This document shows, piece after piece, positions 8,146-17,560 of a stretch of 58,604 bases of DNA. Within the stretch, counting starts at the first letter, position 1. Each line of letters starts with the position of its first letter. Made by a program: the position numbers and the translations under genes. The notes under the pieces are model-generated. The model was not told where the DNA came from. It made no database searches and saw nothing but the letters and a program-made list of their open reading frames with translations. Origin of the DNA: Parabacteroides sp. (GTDB lineage: Bacteria > Bacteroidota > Bacteroidia > Bacteroidales > Tannerellaceae); NCBI GenBank assembly GCA_028689545.1, contig JAQVCX010000009.1, forward strand, positions 1 to 58,604, written 5' to 3'.

Positions 8146-11100
8146 ATGCAAAAATTCATCAAATATTTCCTGAAGAACAAAGCGGTTACATGGCTCCTGC
8201 TAGTCCTGATCTTAACAGGGGGACTGTTCTCTTACGCGAAGATGGGAAAGCTGGAAGATGCCCCGTTTACGATCAAGCAAGCCTTGGTACTTACCCCTTA
8301 TCCCGGCGCCTCCCCCTCGGAAGTTCAATCCCAGGTGACGGATGTGCTGGAAGAAGCCATCCAATCCCTAGGCGAGTTATATTATCTGAAGACAGAGAAC
8401 CGGGCCGGACTTTCCAAGATCACGGTCTACGTGAAAAAAGAAATCCGGGCCAATGAGATGCAGCAGCTATGGGATAAACTGCGCCGAAAGGTAAACGACG
8501 TGCAAGGCAAATTGCCTTCCGGAGCGGGAACCTCCATCGTCAATGATGATTTTGGCGATGTATTGGGCGTTTTCTACGGATTGACCGGAGAATCTTATAC
8601 CTACCGGGAACTGGAGGATCAAGCCAAACTGATCAAAGATGATTTGCTGAAAGTAAAAGACGTGGCAAAGGTAGAGATCTACGGCATACAAACTCCGGTA
8701 ATCGATATACGGATAAACCCCACGATCTTATCCAACCGGGGAATTACCACCGCGGATATCAAACGGGCGTTCGACGGACAGAACAAAGTGGTAGACGCCG
8801 GGAGCGTTCGCAACGGGGAGACCCGCGTACGTATCGAATCCACCGGCAATTTTTACTCCTTGGATGATATCCGTAACCTTACGATCGTATCCCGTTCCGG
8901 CGAGCATTTCCGGCTAGCCGATATCGCCCGTATCGAGGAGGGTTACCAGACTCCGCCCAAGAACTTCACACGTATCAATAACAAGCAAGCGGTCGGTATC
9001 GCTATCTCTACCACACCAACCGGAAACGTGGTCGATATGGCCGAGGCCGTGAAAGAGCGTATCCAATCATTTTCGGAGACCATGCCCAAGGGTTTCGAGC
9101 TTACCTCCATATACGACCAAGGGTATGAGTCCGCCGTGGCCAACCAAGGATTTATCTTGAACTTGATTATCTCCGTCGTGACCGTAGTAGCGATCTTGCT
9201 GTTCTTTATCGGTTTCAAGAACGGTCTTTTGATTGGTAGCGGATTGGTTTTCTCTATCTTCGCCACTTTAATTGTCATGTTCGCCAACGGGATCGCCTTG
9301 CAACGAATGTCGCTCGCCGCTATCATCATCGCGATGGGAATGTTGGTAGACAACGCCATCGTGGTATCGGATTCCGCCTTGGTAAATATGCAACGAGGCA
9401 TGCGCAAACGTATCGCTATCATGAGGGCTTGCTCATCCACCGCCCTGCCTCTGCTGGCGGCTACGGCTATCGCTATCCTTACGTTCTTACCCATTTATTA
9501 TTCACCGCATATCACGGGCGAATTACTTTCATCCTTAGTGATCGTGATCGGTGTATCCTTGATGTTCAGCTGGGTGTTCGCGCTTACGCAAACCCCGTTC
9601 TTCATCCAAGAGTTCGTACGCCGCCCCCGGCCGGACGAGTTGACAGGGGAATTATTCTCCGGGAAATACTACGATTATTTCCGCTCTTCCCTACGCTTTG
9701 TCATTAAGCATCGATACGCTACGGTAGGCCTCTTATCCGTCTTATTGGTTATCTCCGCATGGAGTTTCCAGTTTATCCCGAAAGTGTTCGTGCCCTCGCT
9801 CGACAAGCAATATTTCACCCTAGATATGTGGTTGCCGGAAGGTACGGCCATCGAGGAAACCGATCGATACGCTACCGATATAGCCGAATCCATCAAAGAT
9901 TATTCGCAGACGGAAATGGTTTCCTCTTATATCGGACGAACGCCGCCTCGTTATTATCTATCGAACGTCAGCTTCGGTCCCCAACCGAACTATGCCCAAT
10001 TATTGGTAAAATGCAAGACATCCGGAGAGGCCCGCAAATTGCATACCTTACTACAAGACTCGATCCGCTTAAAATATCCGGAGCCGCTCATCAAAGTGAA
10101 TAAGTTTGAGCTGAGCCCGCTTACGGAAGCCTTGATAGAGGCTCGTTTCCTTGGGCCAGACCCGGCTGTATTGGACTCTTTGACCGGAGTAGCTATCGAC
10201 ATTATGCGAAGGAACCCGAAAGTAACCGATGCCCGGAACGAATGGGGCAATATGACCTATATGATCCGCCCGGTATATGATCCGGTAAAAGCCGGTTCAT
10301 TAGGTATCACCAAGGCCAATTTGATGGAATCCGTCAAATCCATCGAGGAAGGCGCGGTTATCGGGATTTACCGGGATGAGGAAAAGAAAGTACCGGTCTT
10401 GTTGAAATCGGAGACAAGCGGGATCAGCGATCCCCGTTCGCTAGGCGATTTCTCGGTCTGGAATGGAGAGAAATCCGCGCCCTTGTCGCAAGTAACCCAA
10501 CAGGTAACCTCTGCATGGGAATATCCGCAGATCAGGACTTACAACCGGCAATTGTCCATGGCGGCGATGTGTGGCGTGAAGAACGGCTACACCATGTCCG
10601 AAGTACACGGTGAGATCCGGGAAGAGATAGCGAAAATGAACCTGCCCCAAGGATATAGTTTCTTCTGGGATTCACAATACAAAGACCAGACGGAGGGATT
10701 ACAAGCCCTTGTCAAATTCTTTCCGCTGGCATTCTTGATGTTGGTTGTTATATTGGTCGCTTTATTCTCCAATTTCCGTCAACCTATCATCATCCTTTGC
10801 ATACTCCCGCTTTCATTAATCGGGGTAGCGATCGGTATGTTGCTTACCGGGTTCGAGTTCGGCTTTTTCCCGATCGCCGGATGGTTGGGGCTCTTGGGTA
10901 TGATTATCAAAAACGTAATCGTATTATTAGACGAGATTAACACGCAACGTCGTAACGGTATCTCTCCATACGACTCGATCATAGAGGCAACCATCTCAAG
11001 GACTCGCCCGGTCTTGATGGCGGCTACCACGACTATCTTAGGAATGGTGCCTTTGCTTTTCGACGTAGCGTTCGGTGGAATGGCGGCGACTATCATCTTC

Positions 11101-11187
11101 GGCCTCACCTTCGCTACCTTACTTACTCTATTCGTAACCCCGACGTTATACGCATTGTTTTACCGGATTCATTCACCTCATAAATAA
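8146..11187 (+). CDS. RND efflux pump, inner-membrane subunit
   Basis: The 1013-residue protein is a proton-driven RND transporter of the AcrB/MexB-like superfamily. It has the usual tandem design: TM1 near residue 15, a large periplasmic loop, a bundle of TM helices (about 330-530), a second loop, and the final TM bundle (about 850-1005). The proton-relay segment GMLVDNAIVVSDS (TM4) carries the key aspartate, and the second half has GLLGMIIKNVIVLLDE. The N-terminus MQKFIKYFLKNKAVTWLLLV is typical. The protein is slightly shorter than AcrB and resembles the sub-branch often paired with a single lipoprotein adaptor. It lies 5 nt after the adaptor and 9 nt before the channel gene. Confidence 0.95.
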   Translation: MQKFIKYFLKNKAVTWLLLVLILTGGLFSYAKMGKLEDAPFTIKQALVLTPYPGASPSEVQSQVTDVLEEAIQSLGELYYLKTENRAGLSKITVYVKKEIRANEMQQLWDKLRRKVNDVQGKLPSGAGTSIVNDDFGDVLGVFYGLTGESYTYRELEDQAKLIKDDLLKVKDVAKVEIYGIQTPVIDIRINPTILSNRGITTADIKRAFDGQNKVVDAGSVRNGETRVRIESTGNFYSLDDIRNLTIVSRSGEHFRLADIARIEEGYQTPPKNFTRINNKQAVGIAISTTPTGNVVDMAEAVKERIQSFSETMPKGFELTSIYDQGYESAVANQGFILNLIISVVTVVAILLFFIGFKNGLLIGSGLVFSIFATLIVMFANGIALQRMSLAAIIIAMGMLVDNAIVVSDSALVNMQRGMRKRIAIMRACSSTALPLLAATAIAILTFLPIYYSPHITGELLSSLVIVIGVSLMFSWVFALTQTPFFIQEFVRRPRPDELTGELFSGKYYDYFRSSLRFVIKHRYATVGLLSVLLVISAWSFQFIPKVFVPSLDKQYFTLDMWLPEGTAIEETDRYATDIAESIKDYSQTEMVSSYIGRTPPRYYLSNVSFGPQPNYAQLLVKCKTSGEARKLHTLLQDSIRLKYPEPLIKVNKFELSPLTEALIEARFLGPDPAVLDSLTGVAIDIMRRNPKVTDARNEWGNMTYMIRPVYDPVKAGSLGITKANLMESVKSIEEGAVIGIYRDEEKKVPVLLKSETSGISDPRSLGDFSVWNGEKSAPLSQVTQQVTSAWEYPQIRTYNRQLSMAAMCGVKNGYTMSEVHGEIREEIAKMNLPQGYSFFWDSQYKDQTEGLQALVKFFPLAFLMLVVILVALFSNFRQPIIILCILPLSLIGVAIGMLLTGFEFGFFPIAGWLGLLGMIIKNVIVLLDEINTQRRNGISPYDSIIEATISRTRPVLMAATTTILGMVPLLFDVAFGGMAATIIFGLTFATLLTLFVTPTLYALFYRIHSPHK

Positions 11188-11196
11188 ACGATTAAA

Positions 11197-12507
11197 ATGA
11201 ACAAAGTATATATTATCAGCGGTCTCTTATCCTTCCTATCCTTCCCGTTAATCGCACAAAACAACGATTATCAAACGCAATACAAGGAAAAAGTCTTGGA
11301 ATACAACCAAGACTTGAAAGCGGCGGGATACAACGAGGCCATGAAACAAGAAATGATCAAGTCGGCCCGTGCGGATTTCAAACCGAAACTCTCGGCGGGA
11401 GGCAATTTCAATTATACCGGTAATCCGCTAGAATTATCGATTGATTTGCCATCAATGAACTCTCCCCTCTACTTTCAAGGTAAAGACTTGAAATATGGGG
11501 CGACTCTCTCCCTCTCGCAACCGATTTATACCGGAGGAGGGATTCGTGCCAACTACCAAAAAGCGAGGCAGGAAAAAGAGTTGGCATCCAATGAATCCGA
11601 TCGTATAAAAAGCAATACCCTACACGATACCGATATCTACTATTGGAACGCGGTGGCCCAGCACGAGCTGATTTTCGTGGCACAGGCACTTCGTACATCT
11701 ATACAGCAACTGGTAGAGGTCGTACGTCACCGGGTAGAAGTAGAATACATCGATCGAAACGATCTTCTTATGGCGGAGGTAAAACGAAACGACGCGGATT
11801 TCCAGTTATTGCAAACTCGTGATAACGCCGAGATCGCACGTTTAGCCCTTAACTCTTTCGCTGGCGTAAACCCGAGTGATACCTTGCCAATCGATCAATC
11901 CGTAATCGCCCTCAAACAATTTATCCCTTTATCAGAAGAGATAGATAGTCAGATAACCAACAGGCCGGAATACCAGATCGCCCAAAACAAGATCGAGTTA
12001 CAGGAATCATCCCGAAAAATAGCGGATGCCCGTTTCTTACCCCAATTCCATATTGGAGTAGATGGGAGCTATTCCTCGCCGGGCTATAACTTCAAGTCGG
12101 ACCTAGATCCGAACTACGCGATCTACGCCAAGCTAAGTATCCCGCTCTTCGAATGGGGAAAACGTAAGAGTACCCGCAACGCTTCTTCCTACGCCATCAA
12201 TATGGCTCAACAGAATCTCAGCAAGACACAAGATAAGATCCGGTTGGAAATACAAACCGCCCATTATAACTATAAACAAGCTATCGATAAAGTAGAACTA
12301 ACCGAGAGCTCATTATCTAAAGCATCCGAAAGTGAGCAAATGGCTATGGAGCGTTATAAGGAGGGGAATATTTCTATCGTCGAGGTTATCAACGCTCAGC
12401 TATATCATCAACAAGCTCAAGTTAATTATATACAATCCAAACTAAACGCACAGATGGCGAAGACCGATTTCGAACGGGCAATTTATTATCTTCGCGAAAA
12501 AGAATAG
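11197..12507 (+). CDS. TolC-like outer-membrane efflux channel
   Basis: The 436-residue protein is an outer-membrane factor that would complete the tripartite efflux pump. A signal peptide (ending PLIAQN near residue 22) is followed by two repeats of the TolC helical-barrel type. These are visible in the paired patterns around GATLSLSQPIYTGGGI in the first half and AIYAKLSIPLFEWGKRKS in the second, followed by long heptad-rich helices. It is the third gene of the operon and precedes the sensor kinase gene by 3 nt, so pump and regulator are made from one transcript. Confidence 0.92.
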   Translation: MNKVYIISGLLSFLSFPLIAQNNDYQTQYKEKVLEYNQDLKAAGYNEAMKQEMIKSARADFKPKLSAGGNFNYTGNPLELSIDLPSMNSPLYFQGKDLKYGATLSLSQPIYTGGGIRANYQKARQEKELASNESDRIKSNTLHDTDIYYWNAVAQHELIFVAQALRTSIQQLVEVVRHRVEVEYIDRNDLLMAEVKRNDADFQLLQTRDNAEIARLALNSFAGVNPSDTLPIDQSVIALKQFIPLSEEIDSQITNRPEYQIAQNKIELQESSRKIADARFLPQFHIGVDGSYSSPGYNFKSDLDPNYAIYAKLSIPLFEWGKRKSTRNASSYAINMAQQNLSKTQDKIRLEIQTAHYNYKQAIDKVELTESSLSKASESEQMAMERYKEGNISIVEVINAQLYHQQAQVNYIQSKLNAQMAKTDFERAIYYLREKE

Positions 12508-12510
12508 CTC

Positions 12511-13551
12511 ATGAAAGAAATATCATACGGGAAATCGGCATGTATCCTTTTGTTTTCGGCATTAGGGATATTCTCTTATTTCTTGCTGCTATACCATACG
12601 GAGCTACAAGAGCGCATCCCCGACCTGAAAGTCTCGTTGATCGCTTTGTCCATCACGATAGCGGTATTCAACCTGTTTGGTTTCAGTTTGCTGGTCAGCA
12701 GTCATTGGATGGCTACCAATTATCCATTATATTACATCGATAAAAGCCGGATGGTATGGCATTATCTGCTGGTAGCTCTCTTATTATTACTTATGAATTG
12801 TACCCTGTTTATCTCGTTGAAATGGATCACAAACATTGGTGATCCTTTCATAATCCGGGCAAAAGGGGCTGGTTTGGTAATAGCCGTCTGGTTCGTGGAG
12901 ATGATCATTTTCAGCCTTCTCTTGATTAATTATTCGATGCGTTATACATTGAATTTGTATAAGGAGAAACAAAGATTGGAGGCAGAGTCTATCCAAGCTA
13001 AATATACCGCTCTCCAAAGCCAGCTAAATCCTCATTTCCTGTTCAATAGCTTGAATACATTGATAGCGGAGATAGAGTACGACCCAGCAACGGCGGTCAA
13101 GTTCACGCAGCATCTGTCCGAGGTTTACCGTTACGTGCTCCGCCAGCAACAGTGCCAGATCGTCTCTTTAAAAGAGGAGCTTGATTTTCTGGATTCCTAT
13201 ATATTCCTCCATCAAGTGCGGCTGGGAGATTGTTTGTCGTTGGAGCGCGATCTTCCCGACAACGTCATTGACTATCAATTGCCCCCTCTGACACTGCAAC
13301 TGCTAGCCGAGAATGTCGTAAAACATAACTACATCGACGATTTTAACCCGATGACCATACGTGTATATACTGAAAAGAACGATCTATATCTATGCGTCAG
13401 CAATACATTACGACGTAAAAAAGTCTCGAATGTATCCGGTAAAGGATTAAAGAATTTGTCGGAGCGTTATCAATTACTATGCAAGCAGGATATCCAGATC
13501 CGTAAAAATGATCATCAATTCACCGTATCAATCCCACTTATTTATGAATAA
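12511..13551 (+). CDS. LytS/YehU-type sensor histidine kinase
   Basis: The 346-residue protein has four predicted membrane helices (about 10-30, 40-62, 83-103 and 120-143). They are followed by the His_kinase domain of the LytS family, with SQLNPHFLFNSLNTL placing the phospho-accepting histidine at residue 175. A degenerate ATP-binding domain follows, with N-box residues LLAENVVKHN and G-box GKGLKNLSERY. No large periplasmic sensor domain is present, so it probably senses something in or near the membrane. It lies 3 nt behind the efflux channel gene, and its stop overlaps the start of the response regulator (ATGAATAA), which suggests translational coupling. Confidence 0.9.
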   Translation: MKEISYGKSACILLFSALGIFSYFLLLYHTELQERIPDLKVSLIALSITIAVFNLFGFSLLVSSHWMATNYPLYYIDKSRMVWHYLLVALLLLLMNCTLFISLKWITNIGDPFIIRAKGAGLVIAVWFVEMIIFSLLLINYSMRYTLNLYKEKQRLEAESIQAKYTALQSQLNPHFLFNSLNTLIAEIEYDPATAVKFTQHLSEVYRYVLRQQQCQIVSLKEELDFLDSYIFLHQVRLGDCLSLERDLPDNVIDYQLPPLTLQLLAENVVKHNYIDDFNPMTIRVYTEKNDLYLCVSNTLRRKKVSNVSGKGLKNLSERYQLLCKQDIQIRKNDHQFTVSIPLIYE

Positions 13552-14323
13552 TATTAAAGTAGCCATTATCGAAGATGAGAAACCGGCCGCCCGGTTACTA
13601 GAAGGTATGATAAAGAAATTACGCCCGCAATGGGATATCATCAAAATACCCGGAAGCATCGAATCCTCCGTGGCTTGGTTCGCTTCCCATCCGCATCCGG
13701 ATATCGTTTTTCTGGATATCCAGTTGTCGGACGGAAATTCCTTTTTATTTATAGAACAAGCTTGCCCCGCAAGCCTCATTATCTTTACGACCGCTTACGA
13801 TGAATATGCGGTCCGGGCCTTTACGGTAAACAGTATTGATTATCTACTCAAGCCGATACGACAAGAAAGATTGGAGGATGCCATTCAGAAATTCGAGCAT
13901 ATCACGTCTAAGTACAACCAGAAGCCCTTAGGACAAAATGACTTATTGGAAGTACTCCATTCCCTCACGTATCCCGACAAGAAATACAGGACCCGTTTCC
14001 TTATCTCAGGCAACGAGAAACTTATCACTTTACAAGTGGAGGATATCGCCTACTTTTATTCATTAAACAAGATCACCTTCGCTGTCACACGGCAGAATAA
14101 GGAGTATATAATCGATTTCCCGCTGGATAAACTTATGGAACAATTAGATCCCGACAAATTTTTCCGGACGAACCGGCAAACGATCATAAATATCGAATCT
14201 ATCGTGAAAATAGAGCCCTATTTTCAATATAAGGTCATTGTCCACATAAAGCCGGAGCATAAAGAGAAAATATTGGTTAGCAAAGAAAAGTGGGCCTCCT
14301 TCAAGCTATGGTTGAATTATTAG
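13544..14323 (+). CDS. LytTR-type response regulator
   Basis: The 259-residue protein has an N-terminal receiver domain with acidic pair E10/D11, phosphorylation site Asp58 in FLDIQ, and the conserved K in LLKPIR. A C-terminal LytTR DNA-binding domain (about 150-259) shows DIAYFYSLNK and FFRTNRQTIINIESI. I chose the ATG at 13544. It overlaps the kinase stop by 8 nt and gives the normal receiver start MNNIKVAIIEDE; the frame is open to 13508 but that extension has no family support. Partner of the preceding kinase, it probably controls the efflux operon it belongs to. Its stop overlaps that of the opposing gene at 14320. Confidence 0.93.
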   Translation: MNNIKVAIIEDEKPAARLLEGMIKKLRPQWDIIKIPGSIESSVAWFASHPHPDIVFLDIQLSDGNSFLFIEQACPASLIIFTTAYDEYAVRAFTVNSIDYLLKPIRQERLEDAIQKFEHITSKYNQKPLGQNDLLEVLHSLTYPDKKYRTRFLISGNEKLITLQVEDIAYFYSLNKITFAVTRQNKEYIIDFPLDKLMEQLDPDKFFRTNRQTIINIESIVKIEPYFQYKVIVHIKPEHKEKILVSKEKWASFKLWLNY

Positions 14324-14901
14324 ATATTTCGCCCATTGCTGTAATACCGTTCTTTTCTATCATCCCGATCCCTCTTATTCTTATTAGGTTTGGGCTTATC
14401 CGATTTCGATGGTTTCCGGTAGTCATGACGATGGTTGTCATGATGAGTGGTACCCCAGCGGTAATTCCAATAGTTATCCTCATAGCGACGGCAGTCATGA
14501 GACGGGCGGCGATCCGGATATCTCGGGTTTGCATACCATCCCCGATAATCATGGATACGTTGTGGATGCTCCCTTACAAAACGGACATATAGATTGAACT
14601 GGCCCGGAGTCAATACACGTTGGATCTTACGATCTCTTTCCATACGCAAATCGTAGATACGGCGGGCAGCCCGGTCCCAATACCGATAGTCACGGCGGGT
14701 CTCCTTCTCTATTTTCTGTCCGTACTTATGGATGATCTTATGGTATTCCGCTGCTTGGCGACCGGGTAAATGCATCGCCTGCTCCATCCAAAGACAATTT
14801 CGACAATGCGGTTCATTCCACCCAAAACTGATCCAAAACTGGCTGTAAGCGGGTAAACTGCACAATATCGCCATCACACATAGTAAGCTGAATCGTTTCA
14901 T
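14320..14901 (-). CDS. Exported, strongly basic protein of unknown function
   Basis: I do not recognise a family with confidence. The 193-residue product has a clear signal peptide (MKRFSLLCVMAILCSLPAYSQ). A central helical region contains RVLTPGQFNLYVRFV, which recalls the LTxxQ repeat of Spy/CpxP-like periplasmic proteins. The C-terminal third is extremely rich in Arg, Lys, Asp, His and Asn and is probably disordered. It is convergent with the response regulator gene and overlaps it by 4 nt at the stops. A periplasmic stress or cation-binding role is possible but is only a guess. Confidence 0.65.
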   Translation of the reverse strand: MKRFSLLCVMAILCSLPAYSQFWISFGWNEPHCRNCLWMEQAMHLPGRQAAEYHKIIHKYGQKIEKETRRDYRYWDRAARRIYDLRMERDRKIQRVLTPGQFNLYVRFVREHPQRIHDYRGWYANPRYPDRRPSHDCRRYEDNYWNYRWGTTHHDNHRHDYRKPSKSDKPKPNKNKRDRDDRKERYYSNGRNI

Positions 14902-14976
14902 GTCTTTTCAATTTTAAGTTAATAATAACGTGAATCGTTTGTCCTTTTATCTAAGACTACCCTACTTCAGAAAGGT

Positions 14977-16641
14977 TTAATCCTTGATTCCCAACAAATC
15001 TTTCGCATTGGCAAGAGAAGCCTCTGTCAATGAGGCTCCACTCAACATACGGGCTACCTCATTCACCCGTTCCTCCCCCTCTAATTGCTTGATATGGGTC
15101 AGCGTACGGTCTTTGGTATCCTTCTTATAAACAAAATAATGAGCTTGCCCCTTCGCCGCTATCTGAGGTAAGTGGGTGATAGCGAAAACTTGCATCTTCG
15201 TACCGAGTTCTTGCATGATATCGCCCATTTTATCGGCGATATCACCCGATACGCCCGTATCTACCTCATCAAAAATAATGGTAGGTAAAGCGGTGAACCC
15301 GGCAATCATCGCCTTAAGGCAGAGCATCAACCGGGAGATCTCACCTCCGGAAGCGGTTTGGGCTACCGGCTGCAATTCTGCGCTCTTATTGGCGGAGAAC
15401 ATAAATCGGATATCGTCCATTCCATCGCTCTCCGGCTCTTTGCGGGGAACGATGTCCACCCGGAAACGGGTATTCGGCATCCCCAACGGAATAATCATCT
15501 TGACCAATTGCGAGGCCATTGCCGTAGAAGCGACTTTTCGCTGCTCGCTAAGCACGGAGGCTTGTTGAAGCAATTCTTTATATGAGACATCCAATTGGCT
15601 CTCCAACAAGCCGATTTGCTCATCGAAAGAATCGATCGCACGCAATTGCTCTTGGTATTGATCCCGTATAGCTATCAATTCCTCCACGGTAGAGACACGG
15701 TGTTTTTGCTGGAGTGTATAAAGGGTGTTCAAGCGTTCATTCACCCATTCCAATCGTTCCGGGTTAAATTCCACATCCTCCTTTAATACGTCTGTCTCGG
15801 AAGCCAGATCATTCAAGTCGATATACGCCGAGCGGATTCGCTCGGAGATCTCCTTGGCTTTCGGGAAATATCTTTCTAAGGAATCTACGATGGAAAGGGC
15901 TTCCTTAAGTATCTGGATAACTCCTTGTTCCTCGCCATCCAAGAGTTCGGTTATCTTATATAAAGAGCTTTTGATCTCCTCCGCGTGCGAGAGGGTTTCT
16001 TGCTCTTGCTCCAACTCGTCCTGCTCACCCGGTTGAAGGTTGGCTTCGTCCAATTGCTCCAATTGAAAACGGATATAATCTTCCTCCTGCTTGCTTTGAG
16101 CCGCTTTGTCCCTCAAATCTTTCAGTTCTCTTCGCAACGCCTGATAACGGGTAAATTCCTTCTTATAAAGAATGAGCAAGATCTCATTTTCGGCCATTAC
16201 ATCGATCACCTTCAGCTGGAAACGATTATCGCCCAACAACAGGTTCTGATGCTGCGAATGGATATCAATCAAGCGGCTTCCCAACTCTTTTAAGATCGTA
16301 AGGGAAACCGGGGAATCATTGACGAAAGCACGGGATTTACCGGAAGCATAAAGCTCCCGACGCAAGATACAGCTATCAGCGTCGTACTCAAGGTCGCTAC
16401 TTAGGAAGAAAGGCTCCAACTGATATTTTGAGACATCAAATACGGCCTCGATCACACATTTATCCGAACCTTTCTTTATACTCTTGCCATCCGCACGTTG
16501 TCCCAGAACCAATGACAAGGCTCCTAATATAATAGATTTACCCGCTCCAGTCTCACCCGTTATCACCGAGAAGCCTTTATCAAAGCGGATATCCAAATTG
16601 TCTATCAAGACAAAGTTCTGTATAAATAAGGATTTCAACAT
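14977..16641 (-). CDS. recN: DNA repair protein RecN
   Basis: RecN is an SMC-like ATPase acting in double-strand break repair. The 554-residue length is normal. The N-terminal half-ATPase has Walker A GETGAGKS at residues 29-36. A long coiled-coil middle (about 160-380) follows, then the C-terminal half with an ABC signature ASGGEISRLMLCLK and Walker B TIIFDEVDTGVSG. It is the last gene of the leftward dnaN-to-recN block and starts 7 nt after the DUF4835 gene. Confidence 0.96.
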   Translation of the reverse strand: MLKSLFIQNFVLIDNLDIRFDKGFSVITGETGAGKSIILGALSLVLGQRADGKSIKKGSDKCVIEAVFDVSKYQLEPFFLSSDLEYDADSCILRRELYASGKSRAFVNDSPVSLTILKELGSRLIDIHSQHQNLLLGDNRFQLKVIDVMAENEILLILYKKEFTRYQALRRELKDLRDKAAQSKQEEDYIRFQLEQLDEANLQPGEQDELEQEQETLSHAEEIKSSLYKITELLDGEEQGVIQILKEALSIVDSLERYFPKAKEISERIRSAYIDLNDLASETDVLKEDVEFNPERLEWVNERLNTLYTLQQKHRVSTVEELIAIRDQYQEQLRAIDSFDEQIGLLESQLDVSYKELLQQASVLSEQRKVASTAMASQLVKMIIPLGMPNTRFRVDIVPRKEPESDGMDDIRFMFSANKSAELQPVAQTASGGEISRLMLCLKAMIAGFTALPTIIFDEVDTGVSGDIADKMGDIMQELGTKMQVFAITHLPQIAAKGQAHYFVYKKDTKDRTLTHIKQLEGEERVNEVARMLSGASLTEASLANAKDLLGIKD

Positions 16642-16648
16642 AACTTTT

Positions 16649-17560
16649 TCACCTTACTGGTTTTTGAAGCTCTTCCAAGCGAGTGGATTGTGCCGGATAG
16701 ATCTCGAACAGCCTCTTATAGCCCTCTTGCCGCTCTTGCGTGGTCGCTTTCGAATAAATCGCGATAATCTCATCTAATTTAGCGTCGGCGAACATTTGCA
16801 GAAGCACAGAGGTAGGCCGGGCTTTCTTCACTTCCTGCAAGGCGGGAAGCGCCCCGATGATTGTCGTACGTCCACGATCCGGATTTGCCGCCATTTCATC
16901 GAGTCCTTTCCGGTGATACGTGTACCACATTTCCCGGAAAGCGTCGGATGCGTTATCTTGCAGAGCTGTCGCTACGGCATGGCGGTTCTGGTTGCTATCA
17001 AAAGCTTTCCAGCCTGTCCACGACACCTCGGACTGAGCCATGTTCACGATTTGCTGAGCCTGTTGTATATAGTTAGCACCACCTTTCGGGGCGAAACTGT
17101 CGAAATCAAGTCCCAAGATCACATAGACGTAAAATACGATAGTGGCCGTAAGATTGCTGGTCAGCGTATTTGAGTTATAGTCCAACGGCTCGCCCTCCGT
17201 ATATTCAAAATCCAGCTGTTTGTCCCGGAAATTCAAGAGTGTGGTCGTATAACTGGAATTATAGACCGGACGACGGGCTTGTATCTGGATCTCGCTTTTG
17301 AAGTTCGTCTCATCCAATTCACTCACGATGATCGTCATCGTACAATCGATCTTCTCATTGACGGCAAACGTGGCATCCGTCCATTTCCGGTTATTCACGA
17401 ACTCCGTCAAGGAGTTCTGCAAGGTCGTGAAGATTTGCTTGTTAGCGGTCGCGATCTTGTCTCCGTTCACCGTGATACGGGCGTTCAACTCTTGCGCCTT
17501 CCCACAAAAAGGAGCGGCGCAAAGCATGAATAGATAAAACAGTCTTCTTACTTTTCTCAT
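16649..17560 (-). CDS. DUF4835 family exported protein
   Basis: The 303-residue protein has a signal peptide (MRKVRRLFYLFMLCAAPFCGKAQ) and matches the DUF4835 family, which in Bacteroidota is normally found between coaBC and recN as here. Conserved-looking stretches are the mature start ELNARITVNGDKI, the central FYVYVILGLDFDSFAPKGG, and the C-terminal LFEIYPAQSTRLEEL. Relatives have been named PorD in type IX secretion annotations, but I see no other secretion component in the window and do not claim that role. Its start overlaps the coaBC stop by 4 nt (coaBC ends at 17557), pointing to coupled translation. Confidence 0.8.
   Translation of the reverse strand: MRKVRRLFYLFMLCAAPFCGKAQELNARITVNGDKIATANKQIFTTLQNSLTEFVNNRKWTDATFAVNEKIDCTMTIIVSELDETNFKSEIQIQARRPVYNSSYTTTLLNFRDKQLDFEYTEGEPLDYNSNTLTSNLTATIVFYVYVILGLDFDSFAPKGGANYIQQAQQIVNMAQSEVSWTGWKAFDSNQNRHAVATALQDNASDAFREMWYTYHRKGLDEMAANPDRGRTTIIGALPALQEVKKARPTSVLLQMFADAKLDEIIAIYSKATTQERQEGYKRLFEIYPAQSTRLEELQKPVR

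Noticed and set aside
16649..17560. Type IX secretion role for the DUF4835 gene
   Set aside because: Relatives have been named PorD, but no other secretion components lie in the window and the gene is found widely in its CoA/repair neighbourhood.
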